A stretch of 64,000 nucleotides of DNA from Microvelia longipes (taxonomy: Eukaryota > Arthropoda > Insecta > Hemiptera > Veliidae), in assembly GCA_018340805.1 (NCBI GenBank), contig JACMZG010001870.1:49537115-49601114 (forward strand). The letters run 5' to 3'. The translations under genes were made by a program, and so were the position numbers. The notes below the pieces were generated by a model that worked only from the letters and a program-made list of their open reading frames with translations, ran no database searches and was not told the DNA's origin. Position 1 is the first letter of the stretch; each line of letters begins with the position of its first letter. Below are positions 28,345-40,028 of the stretch, piece by piece.

Positions 28345-28880
28345 GGCATCAAAAGAAAAACAATTACAAAAATCGGGTACGGGGTTCCTCGGAACTTTTC
28401 TTTATCATATCGGATTCGATACGCTCATCCTCTCTGCTTCGGACTCGCTTTACTCGTCCTCAGAATATAAGATTCGCCAAATTTTTACAGCAGCATGTCT
28501 TCGGGTTCGCTTTGCTCCTCCTTAAATAGTAAATGCATCCGTTTCATTCTCAGCGGACAACCCATACAGCACTGACCACGCTCAACGCTGCTTAATTCTT
28601 ATGATCTGAATTCTTAATTCAAAAATCATGGATATACTTGTCGCATTGAAACGAAACTTAGTGTACTTATTTATTAATAAATAAATTAATTCTAACTCAA
28701 TTTAAACTCAATTGAATCATTTTCTGATGTAAAAAAATGTACACAAGTTATTAGATAAAAATTGAACTAATGCTGATAATGAGATAAAACTTGGCTTACA
28801 TGTTAGTCTTATAAATAGCCGCATGCGTGCCTAATCGCAATCCGATCACATCACTTATCTGCGTTTCGTAATTTTTCGAA
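28345..28880 (-). mobile_element. Family C repeat copy
   Basis: Reverse orientation relative to 52430-53140: GGTTCCTCGGAACTTTTC, CTTCGGACTCGCTTTACTCG, AGTAAATGCATCCGTTTCAT, CACTGACCACGCTCAA, GAACTAATGCTGATAATGAG. A further piece at 29085-29200 (GAGTCATTATTGCGGGTTAA, with the CRE mutated to TGACGTCG) is separated by AT-rich (TAA)n-type DNA. Confidence 0.7.
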
Positions 28881-29200
28881 ATTTTTCCTTAGTCATTATA
28901 ATAATAATAATAATTATTATAATAATATGACTTATTAGTATGCAACATAGACATAACTCGACAGAACTTTTGTGAGACCACATTAGTTCTTTCATGAGAA
29001 GGTGACTTGGTAAAAACCCGTCCCTTACTATTAAAACTAGCCTAGGCTATGAATTAAATAATAATAATAATAATAATACGGCATCGCTGAGTCATTATTG
29101 CGGGTTAATGACGTCGTAAAATATTTTCCGAACATCACAACTAGACTAATTTTTGTACTACGTTTCAACTCTCTAGTATGAATACATTAGGAGGCAAATT

Positions 29201-30270
29201 TACAATATCTCAAACCCTCTGATAAATTGACTCACACAATTAAGGATTACTGTAATGTGTGTATGGCAAAGGAAATTTCAAAAGGTCTCACTTTCTATGA
29301 GGGAGAGCATTTGATTGTCTTGCCATGAAAAACTCTCCATGGCAAGTGTAATGAACCACATTCATACTTAACTACACTTACCATCGTCATATACTTTCAT
29401 TCATTAAATATTTTTATTACAGTAATTATTAATCATTCAACAATTAATAAAAATAAGTCGATAAAAATCAAACGAATTTAATAGCACAAACAGACAACAC
29501 TTCAAAAGTAATTAAACAACTTATATATTATCTAAATAATAAAAATAAATAATAAACTTAACTACTTAATTAATTATATCGAAATTGGTATTTAATATAT
29601 TAGTTAGTGGAGGTCAATTAGTCATTAAGAAGATCAATGTCATTTAACCGGGGGTTACAGAGAGGCGGCAAAATTTTCTTTTAACTACCTAATTAAATTT
29701 TAACGTCTTTCCACCCTAACAACCCCGTACTTTAGGACTGTAAAACTCTTAAAGAAAAACTTGAAGGAAAGGTTTGCGATTTATGTTCCTGACCTCTCAG
29801 CTCTGCACATAAATATTCTACTTTTCTTTTAATGTTCCTTTTTAAATGTTCTTTGAAGAAGTAAAACGTCAATAAATTTTTAACTACGATATTATTTATA
29901 ATAAAAGTAATGAATTAAATGTAAACGACGTTTATTGCAAATATTTCAGTTTAAACACTTCAAAATAGTTAAGTACTTAACAGGTTTAAATAAATAAATT
30001 TATTGTTTCCACAGGCATAGGTTAATTGATTCCGGTTGGTTAGTAAGTTATGTTTTAAACCCGCAATACATGATATATTTATGTGACAGCGATAGTGAAA
30101 GTCATAACCACCGACTAATAAATAAGCAAGGAATGTATATTTTATTTACGTTGTAATAAAAATGATCGTGATGTTTAATTAAAAATAAACACTAGAATTA
30201 AAAACAATTAATATTAACAAGTTAATTAGCGAAACAACTTTTTTGTAGAACTCGATAATTATTTAAAACA
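29201..30270. other. AT-rich intergenic DNA, nothing recognised
   Basis: No supported feature other than the end of the family C fragment. Confidence 0.5.
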
Positions 30271-30283
30271 AAGTTGGTTTTAG

Positions 30284-30790
30284 TTCTACAATTATTTAGA
30301 AAGAAAGCTATATATTTCAACCCCTTCGGGTCATCTTCAGTTCTACAATTTTTTAGAAAGAAAGCTATATATTTCAACCTCTTTGAGTCATCTTCAGTTC
30401 TACAATTATTTAGAAAGAAAGCTATATATTTCAACCCTTTTGGGTCATCTTCAGTTCTATAATTATTTAAAAAGAAAGCTATATATTTCAACCCCTTTGA
30501 GTCATCTTCAGTTCTACAATTATTTAGAAAGAAAGCTATATTTCAACCCCTTTTGGGTCATCTTCATTTCTATAATTATTTAAAAAGAAAGCTATATATT
30601 TCAACCCCTTTGAGTCATCTTCAGTTCTACAATTATTTAGGAAGAAGCTATATATTTCAACCCTTTGGGTCATCTTCAGTTCTACATTATTTAGAAAGAA
30701 AGCTATATATTTCACCCCTTTGAGTCATCTTTGGTTCTACAATTATTTAGAAGAAAGCTATATATTTCAACCCCTTGGTCATCTTCTAAA
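30284..30790 (-). repeat. 57-bp tandem array with hammerhead-like core in each unit
   Basis: Unit starts at 30284, 30341 and 30398 give a 57-bp period; there are about nine units. On the minus strand each unit reads CTGAAGATGACCC, GAAG, GGGGTTGAAATATA, then AGCTTTCTTTC: a CTGANGA core, a 4-bp hairpin ACCC/GGGT and GAAA. Stem II varies between units (CCCGAAGGGG, CTCAAAGAGG, CCAAAAGGG). Because 57 is a multiple of 3, open frames run through both strands; they are not genes. Confidence 0.8.
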
Positions 30791-30911
30791 GAATATAGTA
30801 AGTTTTCTTTGTTTGTATTTAAATCTTAATTTAGCTACCTTAGTTATAATGTTTTGTTTTGTTAATGTTTTTGTCAAATGTTTTGTAATTTTTATTTTTA
30901 TTTGTTGTTTA

Positions 30912-30980
30912 GGCCTGAAGATGATCCAAAGGGGGTTGAAATATATAGCTTTCTTTCTTCTTCTTTCTTGAACTGAAGTC
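30912..30980 (+). repeat. Inverted partial unit of the 57-bp array
   Basis: CCTGAAGATGATCC, AAAGGGGGTTGAAATATATA and GCTTTCTTTC repeat the array unit in the opposite orientation, about 120 bp beyond it. The array plus this unit form an unequal foldback. Confidence 0.7.
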
Positions 30981-30999
30981 AACCTTGTTTTAAATAACA

Positions 31000-31535
31000 A
31001 TTAATATATTTTCAACCATAATAAAGTATAAAAAAATTATAACACACCGGTTTCGACATTAAATCATCATCAGAGCTGTTTACAGACTATAACAGCTCTG
31101 ATCATAGAAGTATATTACTAGAGGGGTCCTATTGGTTTAATTTTGAAACATCGAAGAAATGACCTGACCACATTCGGTTACCAAAATAATCAAATAATCA
31201 GTACAAAATTACAATAACTTATTTAGTAGAACCTTTATAATACAAATCAAAACGCAAACAATGTGCTGAGAGCCGAAATCAATTGATTTATTATAACCAT
31301 AACTCACTCTTAGAGGAGGTTTCAATGAGGTTACACATTGCCTCTGAGGGCCCCAAAAAGATGTTTCAGGACTCTCAATATATTGAGATAAGCTACACCT
31401 CCTCTAGTATATATTTATATGGCTCTGATGATGTTTAAAGTCTGTAAATAGCCCTGATGATGACGTAAAGTCGAAACCGGTCAGTTATAATTTTTTTTTT
31501 TACTATTGTGGTTGAAAATATATCAATGTGTTTTT
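31000..31535. mobile_element. Foldback element split by a MITE
   Basis: The left arm (31000-31102) and right arm (31422-31535) are inverted: ACACCGGTTTCGACATT...ATCATCATCAGAGC faces GATGATGACGTAAAGTCGAA then ACCGGTCAG. Outer parts match a TATTGTGGTTGA...ATATATC region shared with 45318-45502. The plus-strand motif at 31454-31482 has core CTGATGA, stem II GAC(GTAAA)GTC, GAAAC, CG, GTC. The loop is interrupted by the MITE at 31103-31421. Confidence 0.75.
31103..31421. mobile_element. MITE with 8-bp TSD (319 bp), copy 1
   Basis: Terminal inverted repeats CATAGAAGTATATTACTAGA (left) and CATATAAATATATACTAGAG (right, complemented). It is flanked by a perfect 8-bp duplication, GCTCTGAT, at 31095-31102 and 31422-31429. 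An 8-bp duplication is typical of hAT-like DNA transposons, although the ends do not begin CAG as in many hATs. Non-coding. Confidence 0.85.
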
Positions 31536-34125
31536 TTATTAAATATCATGGTGAGTCTATACCACAAACTCTCCGTCAAAACAACTAATGATTTAACAAG
31601 TGATCGTTGTCAATATTGACGAAGGTGTTGATATTGATTTTTCAATATCAACCCTCATGTCAAACCTTTTTTTTTATTTAGCATATTAATGATGGTAATG
31701 ATAATAATTAAGGAGAGATGATAGATTACTTAGCTTTAAAGCCACAGAGTTGGGTCCTTTTTACTAACTCCCTTTCAAGCAAAGGTAGAAGAGAGTATTC
31801 AACCTTGTAAGTCCTAGTGCGGACATTTGGCGCACAAAAGCACAAAAAAGCCGCGACATTGCAATGTTTCCACAGCATTTCCCATTCCCCAATAGTTCTG
31901 TTGGGGAATGACATGTACCTTTTATGACATACGAGTATGTCAAAGGTACTTAAAATTTTGGGCACTCATACATTATAAAGTACTTTGAAATAAAAATATA
32001 ATAAAATATATTAGTAAAAGGAACATAAACAAGACTATTTTATTCATTGATTTTTAACAAATTTATTCGTCATTAAACAACAATAAATTTTAGTTAAAAG
32101 TTAATAATGAGATAATGATTATCAGAGAATGTCGGCTACACTGTTTTTTCTGTAGTTCACAGAATGATGGATCACAATATAACCCCCTCATATAGAGATG
32201 TATTTATGACTAACACATAACAGCTAAAACACACAACAGCGACAATGTCGGACAATTCTACTCCGTATAAAACCCACTCTTTTAAACGAGATCTATTTAA
32301 AAAAAGTTTTTTTTGTTTGTTTTGAATGGTCTACTAAATGTTAGATAGAGGCTTGTAGTTAATGCTTGAAGCCTTTAAGCCCTTAAAATGACATCAAACT
32401 GCCCCCAGCCCCTTCAAATGGCCCCATAAAAACACTCTTTTATCATAATTCCTTATCAGTTTTGTTATTTTAAGCTATTTTTACCATTGTTTTTTGTGAC
32501 TAAATTATCAGACAAATTATAAAGATATTTTTGACTTTCCTTTATCAGTTTTTATTTTCCTAATAAAGAAATATTTAATCACTAATTAAATAAATAAACA
32601 AATGAATTAACATGTTAAGTGTTGTTTGAACTTTTTTTTTGTTTTGTTTTTGACAATACGTTTATGAGTTAATGATTTGGCTATAAATATGATCATAAGA
32701 CAAGATGGAAGAAAAACATTAAAGATTTTGTCAGACTTGTAAAAAACTTAGGGATTATTGTAAAAAAATCATAAAAAATGTAACTTGAAACTAAAAACCT
32801 TGAAATTTGTAAAAAAAACTTAGGGCTTAACTGGATGAAAAATTTTACTTTCTTTAAGGCAGAAGTAGCTAGCAAACAATCCTAAAATATAAGAAATAAT
32901 GCCAACGCTGATTTTGATTATAAATTACAACACAGTTTTCGTATACAAAATATTTTAATATATTGTCCTTATTAAAGACTGGAGTTACGGAACCGAGTTT
33001 TGGAAAACATATGCACGCAATTCAAGCGCTCGTCTGGGTCAGGCTCGGGCGTGCGATTCCAATTTTAGGGGCATCGTTTTGTATAACTAATAGGATAATC
33101 ATGCGCATTTTCTTTGGAAAATACAGACAAAATGAGTTTCGAGTAGTGCTTATAATTGAGTAACTGCTTAGTTTATAAAGCATAAACTGGAACCTTAAGC
33201 AAGAAATGGATTGTTAAGCACGGAAACACGCTTTCCAAAGGAAATTCGCCTGGCATGCGGACCACTGCGCCAGAATTATTAATACGTTTGTGTAGTCAAC
33301 ACTAATAATTTTCGGTTTAATTTAATTATCGCCTAACCAGTCAATAAAAACCAAAATAGATTAGATGTTAATGTTTGAATCAGTATTATTTTGTTATTAT
33401 TGTTATTGTATTATTTATTCATGCGATAAGTACGTATTCTGGTCATACTAAAAAGTAAATTACTTCCAAGTTGTCTATAAATTTTATATTTCGTATTAAT
33501 AATTTAAAATTCAAGCAGGCGCCATGGCCTATGGTTAAGAATTAATAATTAATAATTAATAATAATATAATAATAAATCTTTTCCATCATATTTAATACA
33601 TACAGTACAAAAATGAGAAGACAAAAAAAATTATAATATTTACTTAATAATTATGTAAGAAGAAACATATGATGCACCCCCAAAAAAGCTAAGCTTGAGG
33701 ATGGGGGTGGCTCTGACTTGTTATTAAAAAAAAACAAATGTTATTGATAACAAAATTATAAGTTTTACCCTATGCAAGTTAAGGAAAACAATCTCAATGA
33801 AATTTTGTCTTCTTCATACGATAAAAGAAACAAAATATTATGGCAAAATAAATAATATATGTAGTGCGTAGTATAATAAAATGAGTGGTGAGAGTCAATA
33901 CATAATATATGTAGTGCATAGTATAATAAAATGAGTGGTGAGAGTCTCAGAGGGAAAGAAAAGGAATAGTATATTGTGCAACTAGGTTGCAAAATAAGAT
34001 TCCACTGTCGCGGAAATCTTTTTACTGGCGAGCTATATCAGTAAAATGAAAATTAAAAGTTGTTTTTGTAAATTAAATAATACAGAAAAATTTAATAAAC
34101 TAATGTTTTACTTAATTTAACTATT
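31536..34125. other. Intergenic DNA with minor repeats
   Basis: A 50-bp unit containing ATAATATATGTAGTGC is duplicated at 33852 and 33902. AAT-rich simple sequence lies at 33535-33585. No coding or RNA feature is supported. Confidence 0.5.
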
Positions 34126-34206
34126 AATTTTCGGATTGGCTGTAAAGTACATTTTTTAACCGGCGGACGTAAAATAAATGTTCACCGCATTTCCATTAAT
34201 ATCTTT

Positions 34207-34270
34207 TGTTACGGTCATTTCTGAGGCTGCAAAGTAGACACTTTACAGCCTCAAAAATGTCCGTACAACC
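34207..34270. other. Hairpin in the LINE 3' untranslated region
   Basis: TGAGGCTGCAAAGT and ACTTTACAGCCTCA pair with one mismatch around a 4-nt loop, and pairing continues outward (GTTACGG facing CCGTAC). It could be a 3'-end structure used for RT recognition, as in some LINEs, or an independent small foldback. Confidence 0.45.
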
Positions 34271-34347
34271 GTTTTTAAAAAACAATATTTTTAGGCTTTG
34301 ATTAGCTGATTTACTAAAAAACTTTTAGGCAACTAAAATTAGAATTT

Positions 34348-35019
34348 TTAGTTTGAATGCACTTCACACTTAAGATGCTGTATTATTCTCTTTCTAAAAA
34401 TGTTGTAAGAAGGTGCAGTCTTTATAAAATTTGGTAGATTATTATAAAGTCTAGGTCCAGAGTAATAAACATGACTATACACAGCAGATTTCTTAAAGGT
34501 AGGTTCGGCTAGAGGGTTCATTAATTGCCTTCGAGTAGAATAGCAGTGTTTGAGTGACGAAGGAAATAAATGCTTTCTATTCCACAGAAAACACATTTGC
34601 GACAAATTGATGCACTGATTTATGTCAAGGACACTAAATTCTTTATAAAGTAAATCTGTTGAGTGTAATGAATCCTTTTTCAGGCAAATTTTTATTAGTT
34701 TCCTGTGAAGAATGGCAACAGGTTCGAGAGTAGTTTGATTAGCACATCCCCATCCTATTAGGCCATAGTTAATTATTGATTGTACCAGACTTAAGAAAAT
34801 ACACCTTAAAGTTTGACTATTCATAAAACTTCTTAGTATTTTAAATTTATAGATGAAAGTTTTAAGTCTGGTGCACAGGTATTTGACGTGCTCTTGGTAT
34901 TTTAGAAACTTGTCTAGATGAATACCCAGGTATTTGACAAAATCGGAATGTGCTAGGGATGGACAGCCGCACAAACCGGGCTGATCGGCACGACAGCAGG
35001 CATTATACGTAAATTGGGA
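34348..35019 (-). pseudogene. LINE reverse transcriptase, C-terminal part (shifted frame)
   Basis: This frame continues the reverse transcriptase after a +1 shift; it opens at 35019 and overlaps the end of the upstream frame (35003). It carries the cysteine-containing segment before FVKYLGIHLD, the thumb-type YLG motif followed by the 'L.Y..H...L' helix, and the conserved C-terminal block (INYGLIGWG, GPRLYNNLP) usual at the end of Jockey/CR1-type ORF2. It ends at a normal stop at 34348. There is no ATG; it would not be made alone. The frameshift may be real decay or a sequencing error. Confidence 0.85.
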
Positions 35020-36604
35020 TTATATTTTTAGGTTGCCCTGCGTTTGTAAAAGAAAAAGTTAAGATGTGTGATTTTTTTATGTTTAGATCAAGTAAATTTA
35101 CATCAAACCATTTTTTTAGAATTTTCATACACGTAGCAGCTTTATCAAATGCCTGCTGCCACGTCGACCCACCAAGAATTGCGCAGCTGTCATCTGCAAA
35201 CGCATAAATATTAGCACTTAATTCTAGGGAAAATATGTCGTTAATATATATTATGAATAGCAATGGGCCTAGAACAGTACCCTGTGGTACTCCCACTTCA
35301 ATCATTCCCTCATCACTGAAATCACTGCCAATCCTAACTCTTTGCTTCCTAATAGAAATATAAGACCTCATAAGGTCGAGCACGTTTCCTCTAATACCAA
35401 TACGTTCCAATTTTAACAATAATCTAGAGTGACTAACCGTATCAAAGGCTTTTCGTAAATCGAGAAACAGACCGATAGTCTTCTCCCCATTATCCAAATT
35501 CATTAAAATATTTTTAGTGACTGTGAAAATAGCATCTTGCGTACTTAAATTTTTCCTAAATCCAAATTGAAAGTTACTAAAAAATTTTATAGATTCAAGA
35601 TAATCAAGAAGTCTGCATTTAATGGATTTTTCGAATATTTTGGATAATGAGGTGAGAAGGGATATCGGCCTATAATTGCTCACTTCAAGCGAATTTCCAG
35701 ATTTGAAAAGAGGAACAACAGTAGCAATTTTCAATTCTTCTGGAAACACGCCTTGTGTAAAACATAAGTTAATGATATGAGCCAGAGGTTCAGCAATTAT
35801 TGGCATAATAGATTTAAGAATTTTAGAGGAAATGTGATCGACCCCAGGAGATGTGTTAGGTTTTAAGGTTTTAGATAGACTAATAAGTTCAAATTTATTA
35901 ACACCTGACAAAAACATTGAGTCCCTCTGAGGAGGAGGAAGTGAAGGGTCATCATCACTGTTCTTACTATTACCTGCATCTAATGTTGCTGTGCTTGAAC
36001 TTTCGACTGACTGACAAATCTTTTTACCGATAGATAAGAAATATTTATTAAATTCGTGAGCAATATCATTAGATGTGTGGTAAACACTAATGCCATCTTC
36101 AGATTTAATTGCATCAATTTGAATATGTGGTTTTTTAGTTCCAGTCGCTTCTCTAATCAGATCCCATGTAGCTCGATGGTCACCCTTCACCTGCTCATAC
36201 TTCTCAGAGAAATACTTAGTTTTTGCAGCTCTTAACAGAGTAGTAAGAACATTTCTGTATTTTGTGTACTTCACTTTGAGCTTTTGGTTAAATGGGTCTT
36301 TTTGGTGTTTTCTTGCTAACCAATCTCTTCGTCTAACAGCTCTCACCAGACCAACAGTATTCCATGGTTTCAATCTTTTGAATTTTGAAGGTACCAATTT
36401 TTCTTTTACTGTCGATTTCTCAACAGCCTGTAGTAAATTTGAACTAAAAAGTGTAAAAGAATTTTGGGCATTGTTACTTTTAAAAACTTGAGTCCAAGGC
36501 TGTTCTGATAAGATTTGCTTTAATTTTATTTCATCTATGGTCTGATGAATGATGTTAGACGATATGGGTTTATTTCCAGGAGTTTGGTTATCACTATTTA
36601 ACAC
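35003..36604 (-). pseudogene. LINE ORF2, linker and reverse transcriptase core
   Basis: An open frame of 533 codons with no ATG at its 5' end (first codon GTG). Residues 1-200 are the endonuclease-RT linker with typical KYRNVL and AAKTKYF blocks. RT motifs follow in order: NYRPISLL (310-317), FGFR (347-350), motif A LDLRKAFDTV (381-390, catalytic Asp at 382), motif B VPQGTVLGPL (439-448) and motif C AFADDS (468-473, Asp 471-472). All catalytic aspartates are intact. The family enzyme copies LINE RNA at a nicked target. The frame is +1 relative to the endonuclease upstream and ends early before the thumb. Confidence 0.93.
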
Positions 36605-37373
36605 CTATAGTTGTAAAATGATCTGTTACATAAGATTTATAAACAGCTGTATCTAGATTTTTATTATTGGGATGAGTTAGTTTAACAAAAATGTGCTCAA
36701 TACATGAACCCCCGCGTTCGTTCCACCTAGTAACAGATTTTAAAAATTTTGTAAAGCCATATTCGTTTAAAGTATTCATATAGATATTGGAGTGTGTGTT
36801 TAGATTTTGGTCCAAAATGCATAGATTAATATCTCCAACTAACAAGTGATTTTTATTTTGCTTGAATTTTTCCAAAAATAATTCAAGTTGATTTAGAAAA
36901 AGATCATGATCTAATGTAGGTGATCTATATACTGCTGTAAGTAAATAATGTTCAGAGCTATTTTTTGAGGATATATTTAGATTTAGTGAATTACAACCCA
37001 AGATATCATAGTTTTCTATTGAACAAGTAAATTTAACAGATTTAATAAAAACCACGATGGCATCAACTTTATTGTACCTATTAGTCTTCACAAAACGGGT
37101 AAAACCTGGTATCTGGTGGATACCATCATCATCTAGCCACGCCTCTGATAGTATAATTACATCAACATCTACACCAAGACTTTCATACATAAGTAAGAAC
37201 TCATCAAAATTCCTATTAATACTCCTCACATTCATATGTAAAACACTCAAATTATTATATTTATGTGGGTTTGAAAGAAAAAGTTTGCAAGAATCAGAAT
37301 CATTGAGAACAGCAGTATTGGTGTCCTCAGTGCATGAACTAAGTAAATCAAAACTATCCATCATAATCAACAA
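36594..37373 (-). pseudogene. LINE ORF2, apurinic-type endonuclease domain
   Basis: 259 codons. Endonuclease/exonuclease/phosphatase landmarks are in order: LHMNVRSI (45-52, Asn48), LSEAWL (75-80, Glu77), AVYRSP (147-152), LVGDINL (178-184, Asp181/Asn183), CIEHIF (224-229) and TDHF (250-253, Asp251/His252). In the family this domain nicks the target DNA to start reverse transcription. Oddities: the usual SxxDH position reads Glu-His (Glu226), and the glycine-rich GGV strand is replaced by NKVDAIV. Both may weaken activity. The frame stops at 36594 just where the RT frame opens, consistent with a one-base frameshift. The preceding 15 bp separate it from a MITE. Confidence 0.9.
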
Positions 37374-37388
37374 AAAAAAATCACATTA

Positions 37389-37740
37389 CCTATGTTGTAT
37401 CACAAAAAAAAGTAGAAACAACGACATAAAAACTATTTAATAAAATATTTTTATCGAAACTGTAAATATTTTTAAAAAAAAAATAAAATAAAATAAAAAT
37501 ATATTTAAAGTTTTTTTTTAAAAAAAAAGTCTTTTTCCTCCAAATGAATTATAATTTATAAATAAAGTTAATTTCTGGTTTATTAGAATATTTCTGGTTT
37601 ATAAATTTTAGAATAATGAAAAATCAGTTTCAACAAATAAAAGAATAAAAAATATAATAGTAAGTAGAATCCTATTATTATGCATAAAAAAAATGTATAA
37701 ACTTCTACATAATAACATATTAGCTGTGATACAACATAGG
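37389..37740. mobile_element. Small TA-flanked MITE inside the LINE
   Basis: Perfect 16-bp terminal inverted repeats: CCTATGTTGTATCACA (37389-37404) and its complement TGTGATACAACATAGG (37725-37740). TA lies immediately outside each end (37387-37388, 37741-37742), the target duplication made by Tc1/mariner-type transposases. The interior is AT-rich and non-coding. It sits exactly between ORF1 and the endonuclease frame, so it is younger than the LINE insertion or was carried with it. Confidence 0.75.
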
Positions 37741-37748
37741 TATACACT

Positions 37749-38342
37749 TTACATGCCATCGAGCTTAGCTAAGTCATGTTTGAACGCAATTTTGATTGGT
37801 GGTTCTCTGCTGTTTTCCTTTTTGACAAATATCGTGTTACTTCTTGTGTAAACGTAGTAACCTTTATTTTCAGTCCTAGAAAGTACTTCTTTAAGTAAAG
37901 CAGTCTGGTTCCCAGTAAGATGCTCGCTGACAGTAAATCTAATGTCTTTGAAACTAGCTCCTAGTGATTCTAGTGATACGCCTTTTTTGCTGTGGTCTTC
38001 ATTAGATTTTTTACGATAAGCAGCCAGCCAGTTCTCTCGGTATTGTCGTCGGACAAAACGTGCAATAAAAGGTGCTGGCTCATCAGAATTGCTACTCGCT
38101 AGTCTGTGCCCGATAGATAACTCATATTCACTGAATTCAATCCCAATTATCTCTGAAAGTTTGTTCAAGATCGTATTGGCCGATTCATTCTTGAATGCTG
38201 GAACGCCTTTGATTATAATGTTTTCCTTTCTGGTATATTGTTGCAATGATTCATTACTGTTCTTCAAATCAGTGTTCTCATCTTTCAGAATCTTGTTTTC
38301 AGATTTTAAATTCTTAATTATTCTTAAGTATATTTTTTTCTG
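37749..38342 (-). pseudogene. LINE ORF1 (coiled coil plus RNA-binding region), 5'-incomplete
   Basis: 197 codons, open from 38342 after a stop at 38343-38345, with no early ATG. The first 25-30 residues have leucine/asparagine heptads (a coiled-coil end). They are followed by YTRKENIIIKGVP, an IGHRLAS block, FIARFVRRQYRENWL and a late region ending VKKENSREPP. This order matches the L1-ORF1p-like proteins (RRM-like plus C-terminal domain) carried by many arthropod LINEs, which bind element RNA as a chaperone. Only the C-terminal two thirds of such a protein is present. Confidence 0.78.
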
Positions 38343-38345
38343 TTA

Positions 38346-40020
38346 AATTTGTTAAAATATACAAATTTACTAGCTAACTTAACTACTAAACTATCTTTAT
38401 AACAACAATAAACAATATTTCTAAGCTAGACGTACTTGACAAAATTTAAAATTAAAACAGCAAGTCGCTTAGTTTTAATGAAATGTTCGCTAACAAGAGG
38501 AAGGGAGTAGCAAACTTTGAAATATCAACCCCAACACGAAGCTATAAATATTCCCTCGGAATATATATCAAAGCCAAATAGAAAATCTAAAATTTCACTA
38601 TTTAATTATTTATATTAAATAACTATGTTTCAATAAGGGGGTGTTTTGTGTTTGATTAGTTATCGAACGTACATGATGAAAATACCACTCATTGCTCCCA
38701 CCACATGTTTCCTATGTTTCCAATTGACTTTGGCTTTATTTGTCCAAACCAAGGAGGGAGGTAGAGTTGATTAAATCACTGAATTATGTAATATATTGTG
38801 TTGGTACAAAGAGCTACCTTTTGGTAGCGAGGCAGCCACCCCCACTTTTCAATATATGATAACATTCCCCGCAGTAACCAGAGTGTACTATTGTTTGAAA
38901 TTTGCCCATTATTCAAAGTGTAACCTCCCTCTCCCCCTTTCTTTGCTCTATAGTTTGAGGTTATATCGAACCATAATACCCCTGTGTTTTCACCTCTAAA
39001 TTTAATTTTCCGTTCGTGAATTTTTTCTTACAAAACCCAATGAATACAGTGTACAGTAAAGTTACTCAACAAATATTCAACAAGTCTTTTATGCAGGTAA
39101 ATCTTCCATAAAATTGTTTCTCACATAAATAAATGCTTTGTATTCCACAAGAGCCTACAGGCTAATTATTAATATTAAAAACAAGGGGTCTTATACTTAT
39201 TAAAAACAATTTAAGCTATTAATCAATTGTTAAAGATATTGAACAAACATATCTAATGTCAAAATAATTTTGTATTGAAATATGTAACGGCAAGTTTCTA
39301 TTAAACACAGCTGATAATCATTTACTAGCACGATCTATTATTCTACTCAAAGCGTTGTCAATAAACCTATTTTTTTCGTATTTTCAAAGTAATTAAACAG
39401 GGGTTATTTCTCGCAAAATTTTAACAACTCAATCAATTCCAAACATATCAATAATAATTTTAAAAATTTCAGTCTGATCTCCTATAAAACATTTGACAAA
39501 ATGTTATTTTTGTGTCTTCTAAATTTTTTAAAAATGTTCAGAAGCATCCCAAATACCCGAAATTCCAAAATCGTTAAGAAAAAATGTCTGTTGCTTTATC
39601 CATCGGTAATTCATCTGTTGACTGGACTCTTGTTTACTCAACACCTTTATATCAAGCCGCTCAGTCAGGAAGAAAAAGAAGAGAAAATCAGAGAGGAAAC
39701 AGAGTGTGAAAACGGGGAAATTGCTTACTTATTTACAAAGCTTTTCCCAACTCTGCTCATCACGTATTTCCTTCCACTTTTCACCTAACTTACCCCCAAC
39801 ATTAAACCCACTGCATTCTTAATTACCAACAGTCGTCGAAAAAATAATATCGAAGAATTCTCAAAATTTAGTTTAAAATTAAACAATATTTGTTACATTA
39901 CATGCATTAACACTTGACTTACATAAAAAAATGTAAAAATTGGAATTTATTAGTTTGTAACTTGTTATTAAAAATTTTCTAATAACCTGGTAACCGTGGT
40001 AGGCATCCGCGGTAATTGTC
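38346..40020. other. Intergenic DNA, nothing recognised
   Basis: A 95-codon plus frame at 39501-39788 has no recognisable domain and is not supported. The left outer tail of the next foldback (GGTAGGCATCCGCGGTAATT) starts at about 39997 and is also present at 44152. Confidence 0.5.
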
Positions 40021-40028
40021 ATAAATAT

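Larger units (their letters stand above)
34126..38342 (-). mobile_element. Non-LTR retrotransposon (LINE, Jockey/CR1 group), broken
   Basis: Order on the minus strand is ORF1 fragment, a 352-bp MITE-like insert, endonuclease, reverse transcriptase, C-terminal RT domain and a 3' untranslated region to about 34.13 kb. ORF1 has no start codon in its open part and an upstream stop at 38343-38345, so the 5' end is missing or eroded. Two frameshifts (near 36604 and near 35010) split ORF2. There is no RNase H domain and no clear poly(A) tail. Assignment to the Jockey/CR1 superfamily rests on domain order and RT motifs. The exact 3' end is uncertain. Confidence 0.88.

Noticed and set aside
30222..30583. 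Repetitive proteins on both strands
   Set aside because: The 57-bp unit is a multiple of three, so open frames persist without coding constraint.
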